Source: GCA-2726865 sp050053595 (lineage in GTDB: Archaea > Thermoproteota > Bathyarchaeia > TCS64). Taken from it: a stretch of 31,618 nt of DNA. The position numbers and the translations under genes were made by a program. Shown in pieces: positions 8,078-15,525 of the stretch. The stretch is taken from contig JASFTK010000008.1 in NCBI GenBank assembly GCA_050053595.1, positions 1-31,618 on the forward strand. The letters are read 5' to 3'. How positions within the stretch are numbered: the first letter of the stretch is position 1; every line of letters begins with the position of its first letter. A model generated the notes under the pieces. The model was given only the letters and a program-made list of their open reading frames with translations, was not told the DNA's origin and did not search any database.

Positions 8078-8419
8078 ATGGACCTCGAATTAGTGAAGGG
8101 GGAAGCCCGGTTCGAGGATCGACCGTTACACGGGGCCCTGGTAGAGCTGGGGAATGCCGTGGTTGCATTTTTCTGGGAGGGAGAGGAGCCTAGACTTGGG
8201 ACGCTGACGGTGACCCTACCCGACAGGTCCTCCTCCCCTCTCCTTGGGGACAGAGACAGCCAGTTGGCGCGGATCCTGGGGGCTCAACTGACAGCGTTAA
8301 CGGGGAAGATCGCTCTGGTCTCAGTGAACCTGCCCCTCGGGGTAGGGGATGCAGCTGGGAAGGCCCTTATACAGTTGACCCGAGAACTGGTTGGCGAGGT
8401 GAGAGAGGAAGATGGTTGA
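8078..8419 (+). CDS. proteasome assembly chaperone 4 (PAC4/PSMG4)-like protein
   Basis: A 113-residue protein whose layout fits the PAC4 family known from eukaryotic 20S proteasome assembly. A hydrophobic strand with FFWEG (VAFFWEG, residues about 30-36) is followed by EEPRLGTLTVTL, a serine/proline stretch ending LLGDRD, a helix LARILGAQLTALTGK, and then ALVSVNLP and a C-terminal helix with GEV. Human PSMG4 shows the same order, with a FLW-G strand, a SLLGD segment, LAQRL, and VSYNL. This is judged by eye. The ATG at 8078 is used, although the frame extends to 8045. The gene overlaps ubiD by 8 bases (ATG inside its last codons), so the two are translationally coupled. Its role in archaea is unproven, and no proteasome subunit lies in the window. 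Confidence 0.6.
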   Translation: MDLELVKGEARFEDRPLHGALVELGNAVVAFFWEGEEPRLGTLTVTLPDRSSSPLLGDRDSQLARILGAQLTALTGKIALVSVNLPLGVGDAAGKALIQLTRELVGEVREEDG

Positions 8420-9755
8420 TCTCAGGGATTTCCTGGACGAATTAGGGGAAAGGGGAGAGTTGATCCGTATAGAGGAACCTCTCTCCGTTAAATATGAGAT
8501 CCCGGCGGCCCTTGAGACCCTCGACGGAGGGGAGGCCGTCCTGTTCGAGCGGGTGAGAGGATATGAGAACCGGGTGGTCGGCGGAGTCTGCGGTAGCAGG
8601 GGGAGGATCCTCGACGCCCTCGCCGTGGGTTCTCAGGAGCTTTACCATACTCTAGAGGGAGCCGCGAAGGGGCCTTTGGATTGCGAGGTCGGCGACGGTC
8701 CTGTAAGCGAGGTTATCCTGGATGACCCCCGGTTGGGGGACTTCCCCGTTCTGACCCATTTTGAAGGGGATCCGGGGCCATACATCACTGCGGGGATCGT
8801 CTACGCAAAGAGCCCGGATGGTTCGGTGGAGAACATCTCATTCCACAGGTTGTTGGTACTCGATGACAGTAGGATGGGGATCAGGGTGGTCCCCCGGCAC
8901 CTCTACAATATCAACCAGATGGCCCGGGAAGCGGGGGAGAGTGAGATCGATGTGAGCATCTCCATCGGGGTCCACCCTGCGGTTTATATCGCAGCGGCCT
9001 ACCCCGCGCCGTTCGGGACCAGCGAGTTCGAGATGGCCAACGCCCTGATGGGCGGCGGTCTGAGGTTGGTGGAGTGTCCCCATGTGGATGCTCTGGCCCC
9101 TGCGGATGCGGAGATAGTCTTGGAAGGGAGGTTGAGGCTGGACGAGACCGTGGCAGAAGGGCCGTTCGTAGACCTCTCGGGGACCCATGATGTTGAGAGG
9201 CAGCAGCCGGTTGTGGAGCTTGTGGGGGCGATGCACCGGGAGGACTATATCTATGAGGGGTTACTCCCGTCAGGTTCTGAGCACAGGCTGCTGATGGGGC
9301 TTGGACGGGAGGTCCGGATCTGGGAGTATGTGAGCAACGTGGTGCCCACGGTCCGGGGGGTGAACATGACCCTCGGGGGGATGGGATGGCTCCACTGTGT
9401 CGTCAGCTTCGACAAGTTTAGGGAGGGCGACCCGAAGAACGTCCTGATGGCGATCTTCGCCGCCCACCCTAGCCTGAAGCACGCCGTTGTAGTGGACTCG
9501 GACATCGACCCCTACGATATGGAGCAGGTTGAATGGGCTGTAGCGACCAGGTTCAGGGGGGACGAGGACCTGATGGTGATCCCCCATGTAAGGGTCTCAA
9601 GCCTCGACCCCGTCTCAGACCAGGAGAAAGAGCTGGGATGCAAGGTGGGGATCGACGCAACCAAGCCTCTGGGCGCGGAGGGCTTTGAACGGCCAGAGAT
9701 CCCGGTGTCGGAGGAGGTCAGGAGGCTATTGGATCGGTACTCCAAAGCCCTATGA
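8412..9755 (+). CDS. UbiD-family decarboxylase, probable anhydromevalonate phosphate decarboxylase
   Basis: The 447-residue protein belongs to the prenylated-FMN-dependent UbiD family. Signature segments are LRDFLDEL at the N-terminus, the NISFHR motif at 141-146 that matches the family's flavin-binding N-x-x-x-[YF/H]-R, PAPFGTSEFEMANAL, and EGPFVDLSGTHD with E249 in the position of the catalytic glutamate. Alone it could act on several carboxylates. Here it lies one gene upstream of both aconitase-X subunits, and this pairing defines the archaeal mevalonate pathway, where aconitase X dehydrates mevalonate 5-phosphate and the UbiD enzyme decarboxylates the product to isopentenyl phosphate. 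UbiX, needed to make prenylated FMN, is not in the window. Function is strong inference from context. Confidence 0.88.
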   Translation: MVDLRDFLDELGERGELIRIEEPLSVKYEIPAALETLDGGEAVLFERVRGYENRVVGGVCGSRGRILDALAVGSQELYHTLEGAAKGPLDCEVGDGPVSEVILDDPRLGDFPVLTHFEGDPGPYITAGIVYAKSPDGSVENISFHRLLVLDDSRMGIRVVPRHLYNINQMAREAGESEIDVSISIGVHPAVYIAAAYPAPFGTSEFEMANALMGGGLRLVECPHVDALAPADAEIVLEGRLRLDETVAEGPFVDLSGTHDVERQQPVVELVGAMHREDYIYEGLLPSGSEHRLLMGLGREVRIWEYVSNVVPTVRGVNMTLGGMGWLHCVVSFDKFREGDPKNVLMAIFAAHPSLKHAVVVDSDIDPYDMEQVEWAVATRFRGDEDLMVIPHVRVSSLDPVSDQEKELGCKVGIDATKPLGAEGFERPEIPVSEEVRRLLDRYSKAL

Positions 9756-9782
9756 AATAGCCGATGAACTAAAGGGTGCGAG

Positions 9783-10265
9783 TTGAAAGAAAGATACGTC
9801 CGGGCTGAAGAGCATCCCTACTGCGACAGGCTTCAGAATACGATGGTACCTCTCTTCTTTGTGATATGGGGTCTCGATTCCTTCTTCCTGAAGATGACGA
9901 CATTCCTAGATGGGAGTGTCCCCTTCCCAGTCCGCGGTGTGATCAGTCTGACTCTGGTAGTCTTCGGCGTCTACATGAGCTGGAACTCCCATGAGGCCAT
10001 CTTCGGGGGTGAAAGCTCTCATGCCGTGATCGATTGGGGAGCCTACAGCCTTTGCCGCCACCCCATGTACCTTGGGATCGTTTCTCTGCTCCTTGGCCTG
10101 AGCTTCGCGTCTTTTTCCATCGCCTCCTTCTTCATATCAGCGGTCTTGATGGTCCTCTACGACAGGTTCGCCAGTTACGAGGAGGAGCAGCTGATAAAAC
10201 TGTACGGGGAGTACTATCGGGAATATCAGAGACGGGTCCCGAAATGGGTCCCCAAGTTCTGGTGA
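9783..10265 (+). CDS. ICMT-like integral membrane methyltransferase
   Basis: The 160-residue product has three or four hydrophobic segments (about 20-35, 52-66, 97-125) and the C-terminal SAM-binding pattern of isoprenylcysteine carboxyl methyltransferase and PEMT-like enzymes: GAYSLCRHPMYLG at 86-98, then EEEQL at 133-137 and GEYYREYQRRVPKWVP. A TTG start with GGGTGCGAG just upstream is used; no ATG exists near. It sits between the UbiD gene and aconitase X, 28 bases after the former, so it may be cotranscribed with isoprenoid genes. Methylation of a lipid, quinone or thiol is possible. The archaeal substrate is unknown. Confidence 0.85.
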   Translation: MKERYVRAEEHPYCDRLQNTMVPLFFVIWGLDSFFLKMTTFLDGSVPFPVRGVISLTLVVFGVYMSWNSHEAIFGGESSHAVIDWGAYSLCRHPMYLGIVSLLLGLSFASFSIASFFISAVLMVLYDRFASYEEEQLIKLYGEYYREYQRRVPKWVPKFW

Positions 10266-10281
10266 CGGGGTCCCCGACTAC

Positions 10282-10290
10282 GTTTATTAT
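10282..10290 (+). promoter_or_regulatory. TATA-like box before the aconitase X large-subunit gene
   Basis: GTTTATTAT at 10282-10290 has archaeal TATA character and lies about 40 bases before the probable CTG start, leaving room for the GGAGG ribosome site. It suggests that the dehydratase pair has its own promoter besides any read-through from ubiD. Confidence 0.45.
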
Positions 10291-10326
10291 GGGGTAGAGC
10301 CAAGATTCCTTTCTGGAGGGTGTGAA

Positions 10327-11517
10327 CTGTTCCTCACTTCAGATCAAGAAGGGATGCTCGCTGGAGAGGAAGGGCCTGCTGCTTCGAAGCTACTGGAGCT
10401 GCTGGTGGCCTTGGGGGAGGTCTTCGGGGCCAAGGGGTTGGTGCCCGTGGAGAGCGCCCATATCTCCGGGGTCTCCTATAAGAATCTGGGTGGGGTGGGG
10501 CTTGGGTGGCTTGAAGAACAAGCGAAACTAGGGGCGAGGGCCCGGATCAGGGCTACGCTGAACCCCGCTGGTATGGACATGGAGCTATGGAGGGAGATGG
10601 GGGTCCCCAGTGAGTTCGCTGAGGGGCAGGAGAGGGTTATCCGGGCCTTCCGGGAGATGGGGGTCGAGCCCACATGCACCTGCACCCCCTACCTCGCAGG
10701 GCACATACCAAAGCTAGGTAGCCAGATCGCATGGGCTGAGTCCTCCGCGGTCTGCTACGCCAACTCGGTAATCGGGGCCCGGACCAACCGGGAGTCGGGG
10801 CTTACTACCCTCGCCAGCGCTGTGACGGGTTACGCGGCCCTCTACGGGTATCGCCTCAACGAGAACCGGCGTCCAGGAGCGGTGGTGGAGGTTGAGACAG
10901 ATCTTGATACGGTTATGGAATACAGCGCCCTCGGCTACGTCACGGGGAGGGAGTTGGGGACCACAGTCCCTTATTTCAGTGGTATTGGGAGGCCCGGTCT
11001 TGATGCGATGAAAGCCTTGGGGGCTGCGTGCGCCACCAGTGGCGGTATTGCCTTGTGGCACGGAGAGGGGGTCACCCCTGAGGCTGAGGAGATGAAGGCT
11101 CACCTTGGGGGTCTGGAGAGGATCACAGTCGATCGGGTGGAGATCGATGGGGCGATAGCCCAGCTGACTGGGCCTCTGAGGGATCCCGTCATAGCTTTGG
11201 GATGCCCCCACGCATCCATGAAGGAACTGGAGCAGATTGCAGATCTCGTCAGGGGCAGGGATATGCGGGGGAAGCTCTGGGTCTTCACCAGTCGGGAAAT
11301 CCACTCTGAAGCGGAGGGAGCTGGATACATCGGGGTCATAGAAGGCGCCGGGGGGAGGGTTTTCAGGGACACATGTATGGTGGTGGCACCCCTCCAGGAG
11401 ATGGGTTGGACGGAGGTGGCGACCAACAGCTTCAAAGCGGCCCACTACATGGCGGGGATGGGTATGGAGACCCGGATCGGGACGGTCCAGGAGCTGCTGG
11501 GAGTGGTCGAGGGATGA
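10327..11517 (+). CDS. phosphomevalonate dehydratase large subunit (aconitase X catalytic domain)
   Basis: A 396-residue aconitase-X protein with family segments SAHISGVSYKNLGGVGL, LNPAGMD, and TPYLAG. Likely Fe-S or active-site cysteines are in CTCT (C117, C119), GCPH (C293) and DTCMVVAPL (C350). Together with the small subunit just downstream it should dehydrate (R)-5-phosphomevalonate. The first ATG, at 10354, would delete residues that clearly belong to the family: the frame upstream reads LFLTSDQEG before MLAGEEG. A GGAGG ends at 10319 and sits 7 bases before a CTG at 10327, while no ATG, GTG or TTG occurs in this frame upstream. A CTG start is therefore proposed. The TGA overlaps the small-subunit ATG. 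Confidence 0.92.
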   Translation: MFLTSDQEGMLAGEEGPAASKLLELLVALGEVFGAKGLVPVESAHISGVSYKNLGGVGLGWLEEQAKLGARARIRATLNPAGMDMELWREMGVPSEFAEGQERVIRAFREMGVEPTCTCTPYLAGHIPKLGSQIAWAESSAVCYANSVIGARTNRESGLTTLASAVTGYAALYGYRLNENRRPGAVVEVETDLDTVMEYSALGYVTGRELGTTVPYFSGIGRPGLDAMKALGAACATSGGIALWHGEGVTPEAEEMKAHLGGLERITVDRVEIDGAIAQLTGPLRDPVIALGCPHASMKELEQIADLVRGRDMRGKLWVFTSREIHSEAEGAGYIGVIEGAGGRVFRDTCMVVAPLQEMGWTEVATNSFKAAHYMAGMGMETRIGTVQELLGVVEG

Positions 11518-11918
11518 TCATCAGCGGTAGGAAGATCGTCGGGGGCAGGGCCGAAGGGGAGGCCCTAGTGAGCCGGGAGCCGGTGAGCTTCTACGGCGGG
11601 GTTGACCCCGTGACCGGGGTGGTGACGGAGAAGGGGCACGCCGTAGAGGGGGAGAGCGTCACAGGGAAGGTCTTCGTCTTCCCCACGGGCAAGGGGAGCA
11701 CCGTGGGGAGCTATGTGATCTACAGGATGAAGAAGCTGGGGACCGCCCCGGCGGCCATCGTGAACCTGGAGACCGAGGCGATCCTAGCGACGGGTTGCGT
11801 AATCTCCGAGATCCCATTAGTGGACCGGATAGGCGAGGAGGCCTTCGGGGAGTTGAGGTCCGGGATGAGGGTGAGGGTTGATGCGGACAGGGGGACCGTC
11901 GAGGTCGTTGGGGGCTGA
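11514..11918 (+). CDS. phosphomevalonate dehydratase small subunit (aconitase X swivel domain, DUF126)
   Basis: A 134-residue swivelling domain with the hallmarks of the aconitase-X small subunit: GRKIVGGRAEGEALVS at the start, FYGGVDP and the family signature PTGKGSTVGSYVIY near residues 60-75, followed by APAAIVN and a TGCVISEIPLVD segment. It completes the active site of the large subunit. The ATG lies within the ATGA overlap with that gene, so the chains are translationally coupled. Length is usual for archaea, where the two domains are separate genes. Confidence 0.95.
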   Translation: MIISGRKIVGGRAEGEALVSREPVSFYGGVDPVTGVVTEKGHAVEGESVTGKVFVFPTGKGSTVGSYVIYRMKKLGTAPAAIVNLETEAILATGCVISEIPLVDRIGEEAFGELRSGMRVRVDADRGTVEVVGG

Positions 11919-11934
11919 GGGGTCGAGCCCAGAC

Positions 11935-11942
11935 TTTTATAC
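11935..11942 (+). promoter_or_regulatory. TATA box of the PRTase-like gene
   Basis: TTTTATAC centred near 11939 stands 29 bases before the ATG at 11968, the spacing expected for a leaderless transcript. The same ACTTTTATAC core recurs before the C2H2 gene at 22612-22621. Confidence 0.65.
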
Positions 11943-11967
11943 TTCCCTGGTTTGATTTCTGAACATC

Positions 11968-12768
11968 ATGTTGGAGAAGCTTCAGCAGGAGCTTGAGAGG
12001 GTCGAGGTTTTCAGGAAGCTGGCCATCGAGTTCAAGGGTGAGACCTTCCCGGATCAGGAGGGGTGGAGCATCATCAACGGGATGCCCTACCACGTCGTGG
12101 ACGGGGTGCCCCACTACTACTATATCGTGGAGGAGGTGAGCGAGCGACTCTTCAGACATCATGCACGAACCCTGGACGAGTGCGCACTGGCGGTTATGGC
12201 GGTCACCGACATGGATGAGATAGACGTCATCGGGGCGATGGAGGCAATGGCGATACCCGTGTGCACCAGCCTCTGTCTCAAGACCCGGAAACCGATGGCG
12301 GTCATAGGTAAGAGGAAATACATCGACGATATCACGGGGTATGTACCCCCCACACAGATCGAGATCGTCAAGACCACAGGCTACAGCGAGACCTATCTCT
12401 ACGCCAACGATATACCTGAGGGGAGCAACGTGGCGCTGGTGGAGCCCATCTCCAGCACAGGGGGGACGCTGCGGTACGTCACCGAGAGGTTGGAGGAGAA
12501 CAAGATCAATGTCGTCGAGATGGTCTCGATAACCGGCAAGCCCGACTATAAGTACGAGGAGGAGGTGGGGAAAACAGGGAAGGAGTTGAAGACCCTCCTC
12601 AAGATACACCTCAAGAATTACTTCGAGACAGGGGATGGCGGCGGCTACTCTGAGACCGAGGTGGAGAAGACCCAGTGGTTCAGGAAGGCGGAGCCCATCG
12701 TGGACCGATTATATCCATTGTACGAGAAGGCCGCCAATGAGCTCCTCTCCTCATTCGAAGGTCTTTAA
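11968..12768 (+). CDS. type I phosphoribosyltransferase-like protein
   Basis: The 266-residue product has the core of a purine/orotate-type PRTase. A strand-helix with DVIGAMEAMAIPVCTSL (86-102) is followed by KPMAVIGKRKY (108-118), then GSNVALVEPISSTGGTL (152-168), which corresponds to the PRPP-binding loop. In true PRTases this loop carries two acidic residues before the T/S-G-G-T. Here they read E159-P160, so PRPP binding or chemistry may differ. N- and C-terminal helical extensions (1-60, 195-266) are longer than in adenine PRTase and include a KYEEEV stretch and a glycine-rich GDGGG. No purine or pyrimidine gene other than tmk is nearby. Substrate unknown. Confidence 0.7.
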   Translation: MLEKLQQELERVEVFRKLAIEFKGETFPDQEGWSIINGMPYHVVDGVPHYYYIVEEVSERLFRHHARTLDECALAVMAVTDMDEIDVIGAMEAMAIPVCTSLCLKTRKPMAVIGKRKYIDDITGYVPPTQIEIVKTTGYSETYLYANDIPEGSNVALVEPISSTGGTLRYVTERLEENKINVVEMVSITGKPDYKYEEEVGKTGKELKTLLKIHLKNYFETGDGGGYSETEVEKTQWFRKAEPIVDRLYPLYEKAANELLSSFEGL

Positions 12769-12802
12769 CCAACCCCCCGTCAATGATAAGTGAGGGTTAT
12801 AG

Positions 12803-13957
12803 TTGGCAATGGACTTCATCCGGAGGCTCAAGGGCCTCAAAGAGAATATGAGAGAGAGGGAGATCGACCTCGTCGTATACGGTTCGTGTCAGAACTTCCA
12901 GTACCTGACGGGGTTGCCCGTCGGGTGGCGTCGGGGCGTCGACCTGATGCACCCTGAGGATATCGTCTTCGTCCCGGTGGAGGGGGAGCCCATACTCACC
13001 CTCTCTAAGGGATGGCGGTCGGGAGAGTTAGACGCGGAGGAGGGTTTTATTGAAGATGTCAGGTTCCCGGAGGAGGATGGTTTCAGGGATCTAATAGAGG
13101 GTGTCGCCTCCGACCTCGACTGGGAGGGGGGGCGCTTGGGCGTCGGGGATCACCTCTGGGGCTCGACGGTGCTTGACCTCGTAAGGGTGTTCAAGGGCGC
13201 CCGGTTCAGGAGCGCTGAGGCATTAATAGATGACCTCAGGATGATCAAGGAGCCCGATGAGATCAAGGCGCTCAGGAGGGTCGCAGAGCTCACCGATGAG
13301 GCGATGGGGAGGGTTATCCAGGGGATCGGGGAGGGCGTCACGATGAGGGAGCTCAAACTGGAGATCGAGATGACGGGACGGCGGATGGGGGCCTCCGATG
13401 TCTCCTTCCCCTCCAACACCGGGTTCGTCAGGTCCGGATCGGAGCCCAACGGGAAGGTCTACAACTACGGGGAGGACGAGGGACTGGAACCCGGGACCGC
13501 TATCTGGTTCGACGTTGGCTTCGTCATGGACGGCTACTGCTCGGACTGGGGCAGGAGCCTCTACATCGGTCAACCGGGGGAGGAGGTGGAGGGTGCTTAT
13601 GCGGCCCTCCAGGGGGCGGTGGTGGAGACCGTGGACAAGATGGGCGGGGAGATCTCAAAGGTCAACGAGGTCTTCCCCAGCATAGAGGAAGCGCTCGACC
13701 GGGAGGGTTACGGGGATTACCTGAGGGCGAGGCTCCCCACGGGCAGCGTCGGCCACCAGATCGGGGTCGAGGTCCATGAACCCCCATGGCTGAAGCCAGA
13801 GAACAGCCACGAGCTCAGGGAGGGGATGGTGATGTGCCTAGAGCCCAAGCTCTGGCACGACGGGGAGTACTACCTCAGGGTCGAGGACATGGTCCTGATC
13901 AAAGAGGACGGAGCGGAGTTCCTCACCAACTACGACAGGGAGCAGTTCCAGCTCTAG
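12803..13957 (+). CDS. M24 family Xaa-Pro aminopeptidase/dipeptidase
   Basis: The 384-residue protein combines a creatinase-type N-terminal domain (to about 140) with a pita-bread catalytic domain. All five metal ligands are visible: D237 (FDVGF), D248 (SDWGRS), H318 (GHQIGVEVHE), E347 (CLEPK) and E361 (RVEDMV). It should cleave the bond before proline in short peptides or a related amide, in the cytoplasm. TTG at 12803 is at better distance from GAGGGTT than the ATG two codons later; either gives the same protein within two residues. Confidence 0.92.
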   Translation: MAMDFIRRLKGLKENMREREIDLVVYGSCQNFQYLTGLPVGWRRGVDLMHPEDIVFVPVEGEPILTLSKGWRSGELDAEEGFIEDVRFPEEDGFRDLIEGVASDLDWEGGRLGVGDHLWGSTVLDLVRVFKGARFRSAEALIDDLRMIKEPDEIKALRRVAELTDEAMGRVIQGIGEGVTMRELKLEIEMTGRRMGASDVSFPSNTGFVRSGSEPNGKVYNYGEDEGLEPGTAIWFDVGFVMDGYCSDWGRSLYIGQPGEEVEGAYAALQGAVVETVDKMGGEISKVNEVFPSIEEALDREGYGDYLRARLPTGSVGHQIGVEVHEPPWLKPENSHELREGMVMCLEPKLWHDGEYYLRVEDMVLIKEDGAEFLTNYDREQFQL

Positions 13958-13967
13958 TCCTCAAAAC

Positions 13968-13978
13968 TGATTTAACGG
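13968..13978 (+). promoter_or_regulatory. TATA box of tmk
   Basis: CTGATTTAACG is centred 29 bases before the tmk ATG at 14002. The gene therefore has its own promoter, starting just 10 bases after the M24 stop, and a nearly leaderless mRNA. Confidence 0.5.
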
Positions 13979-14001
13979 CGATACCCTATCCTAGTCTGGA
14001 C

Positions 14002-14601
14002 ATGGCAGGATCCGGGGTTTTCATAGTATTTGAGGGGATAGACGGGAGCGGTAAGTCCACCCACATCAAACTGCTCTCCAAGGAGCTCAGGGGGAGGGGC
14101 TACAACGTCATGGAGACCTCTGAGCCCAGCAGGGATCGGATCGGTAACTTCATCAGGCGCTATGCGGAACGGAACGACCACCGGCTCACCCCCGAGACGG
14201 AGACCCTGCTGTTCGCCGCCGACCGGTACGAGCATGTCAAGCGGGTCATAGAGCCCGCCCTGAAAAGGGACCACATAGTGATCTCGGACCGTTATTTCTA
14301 CTCGAGCATCGCATACCAGGGGGCGGGGGGCATAGACTTAGACTGGATCCGGGAGATGAACCGTTTCGCACCCCGACCTGACATGACCCTCCTCTTGGAC
14401 ATCCTCCCGGAGTACAGCCTGCAGAGGGTTAACCGGAAGAAAACGGTCTTCGAGGACTCCGACTACCTCAGGAAGGTAAGAGAGATCTATCTCGGTATGG
14501 TGGAGACAGAAGAGTTGGTGAGGCTGGACGCCGATAAACCCGTCAGGGTGGTGCAGGCGGAGATCCTGGCGATGGTGGAGGAGCTCATTGAGAGACACTG
14601 A
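14002..14601 (+). CDS. tmk: thymidylate kinase
   Basis: A 199-residue P-loop kinase that phosphorylates dTMP to dTDP. It has FEGIDGSGKST (P-loop about 12-19), the LLFAADRYEH nucleotide segment, and the DRYFYSSIAYQG motif with the catalytic and base-binding residues, then a MTLLLDI strand. The lid region is RVNRKKTVFED. An open frame continues upstream inside the M24 gene, but the ATG at 14002 has a correctly placed TATA box and begins with the family's N-terminal strand. Complete and of usual length. Confidence 0.95.
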   Translation: MAGSGVFIVFEGIDGSGKSTHIKLLSKELRGRGYNVMETSEPSRDRIGNFIRRYAERNDHRLTPETETLLFAADRYEHVKRVIEPALKRDHIVISDRYFYSSIAYQGAGGIDLDWIREMNRFAPRPDMTLLLDILPEYSLQRVNRKKTVFEDSDYLRKVREIYLGMVETEELVRLDADKPVRVVQAEILAMVEELIERH

Positions 14602-14667
14602 GAAACCCCGTCAATTCGGCATATCTTATAAGCGGTTCTACCTCTCCTTCTGCGACACGGGATAACA

Positions 14668-15525
14668 TTGATAGTTGAACTACTTAGCCTCCTCACCGCC
14701 GTCTGCTACGGCTTTAGCGCTGTCTTGGCTAGGAAGGGCATGAAGGGGTCCAACCCGTTGACGGGAACCATCTTGGGAGCCTTGGTGCAGGTGGTCCTCC
14801 TCTCCCTCTTCATCCTCATCTACCCTCCGGAGGCGTTCAATTGGCCCGCTTTCGCATATTTCACCGCTTCGGGTCTCCTCGCCTCCACCTTCGGGAGGTT
14901 CCTCAACTACGAGTCCATCGACAGGCTCGGCGTCAGCGTGAGCGCCACCATCATAGGCTCCAGCCCTCTCTTCTCCACCCTCTTCGCCATAATGTTCATC
15001 GGAGAGGGGGTTCTCCTCTCGACCCTTATCGGTACCGTGCTGGTGGTCTCGGGGATCGCCATCACCAGGAGCGGATGGGACAGAAAAAATCAACTGAGGA
15101 ACACAGCCATCCTCCTACCTATCGCCGCCGCTACCTTCTACGGAGCCTCCTCCGTCGTAAGGAAAGTTGGCCTCGACCTCCTACCTGAGTCGGCCTTAGG
15201 AGCCCTCGTGGGCGCAGGGACCAGCCTCATCTCCTTCGCATTCTATCTGGTCGCTACCCGGAGGCTGGAGCGGATAAGCCTTGACTGGGAGAGCGGGAGG
15301 TACTTCCTTGTATCCGGGGTCGTGGTCACAGTCGGCTGGCTCAGCATGTTCACAGCCCTAGCAGCGGGAAAGGTATCGGTGGTCACAGCCCTAATAGGGA
15401 CCAACCCTCTCTTCTCGGTCCTCCTGAGCCTCGTGCTCCTCAGGGATACTGAGAGATTCGACCTCAGGATCGCCCTGGGCTGCTTAGCCATAGTGGCGGG
15501 AGCAGCAACGATAACCCTACTTTAG
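14668..15525 (+). CDS. EamA/DMT-family transporter
   Basis: A 285-residue polytopic membrane protein with ten hydrophobic segments in two five-helix repeats (about 1-133 and 148-285), as in EamA drug/metabolite exporters. Each half ends in the family's glycine-rich helix; ATIIGSSPLFSTLFA in the first repeat echoes TALIGTNPLFSVLLS in the second. A TTG start is used, since no ATG is available near the first helix, and TCTTATAAGC at about 14624-14633 is the likely TATA box. Substrate unknown. Its TAG overlaps the stop of the opposing gene. Confidence 0.9.
   Translation: MIVELLSLLTAVCYGFSAVLARKGMKGSNPLTGTILGALVQVVLLSLFILIYPPEAFNWPAFAYFTASGLLASTFGRFLNYESIDRLGVSVSATIIGSSPLFSTLFAIMFIGEGVLLSTLIGTVLVVSGIAITRSGWDRKNQLRNTAILLPIAAATFYGASSVVRKVGLDLLPESALGALVGAGTSLISFAFYLVATRRLERISLDWESGRYFLVSGVVVTVGWLSMFTALAAGKVSVVTALIGTNPLFSVLLSLVLLRDTERFDLRIALGCLAIVAGAATITLL

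Noticed and set aside
10714..11445. Minus-strand open frame of 243 codons
   Set aside because: It is antisense to the aconitase X catalytic gene; composition is Pro/His/Arg-rich, typical of a shadow in GC-rich DNA.
11904..11926. GGGTCGAGCCC palindrome-like sequence after the aconitase X small subunit as a terminator
   Set aside because: No T tract follows, and the next TATA box begins within ten bases, so it cannot be told from chance.
11659..12609. Minus-strand open frame of 316 codons
   Set aside because: It covers both the aconitase X small subunit and the PRTase-like gene on the other strand and ends in Arg/Pro/Ser-rich nonsense.
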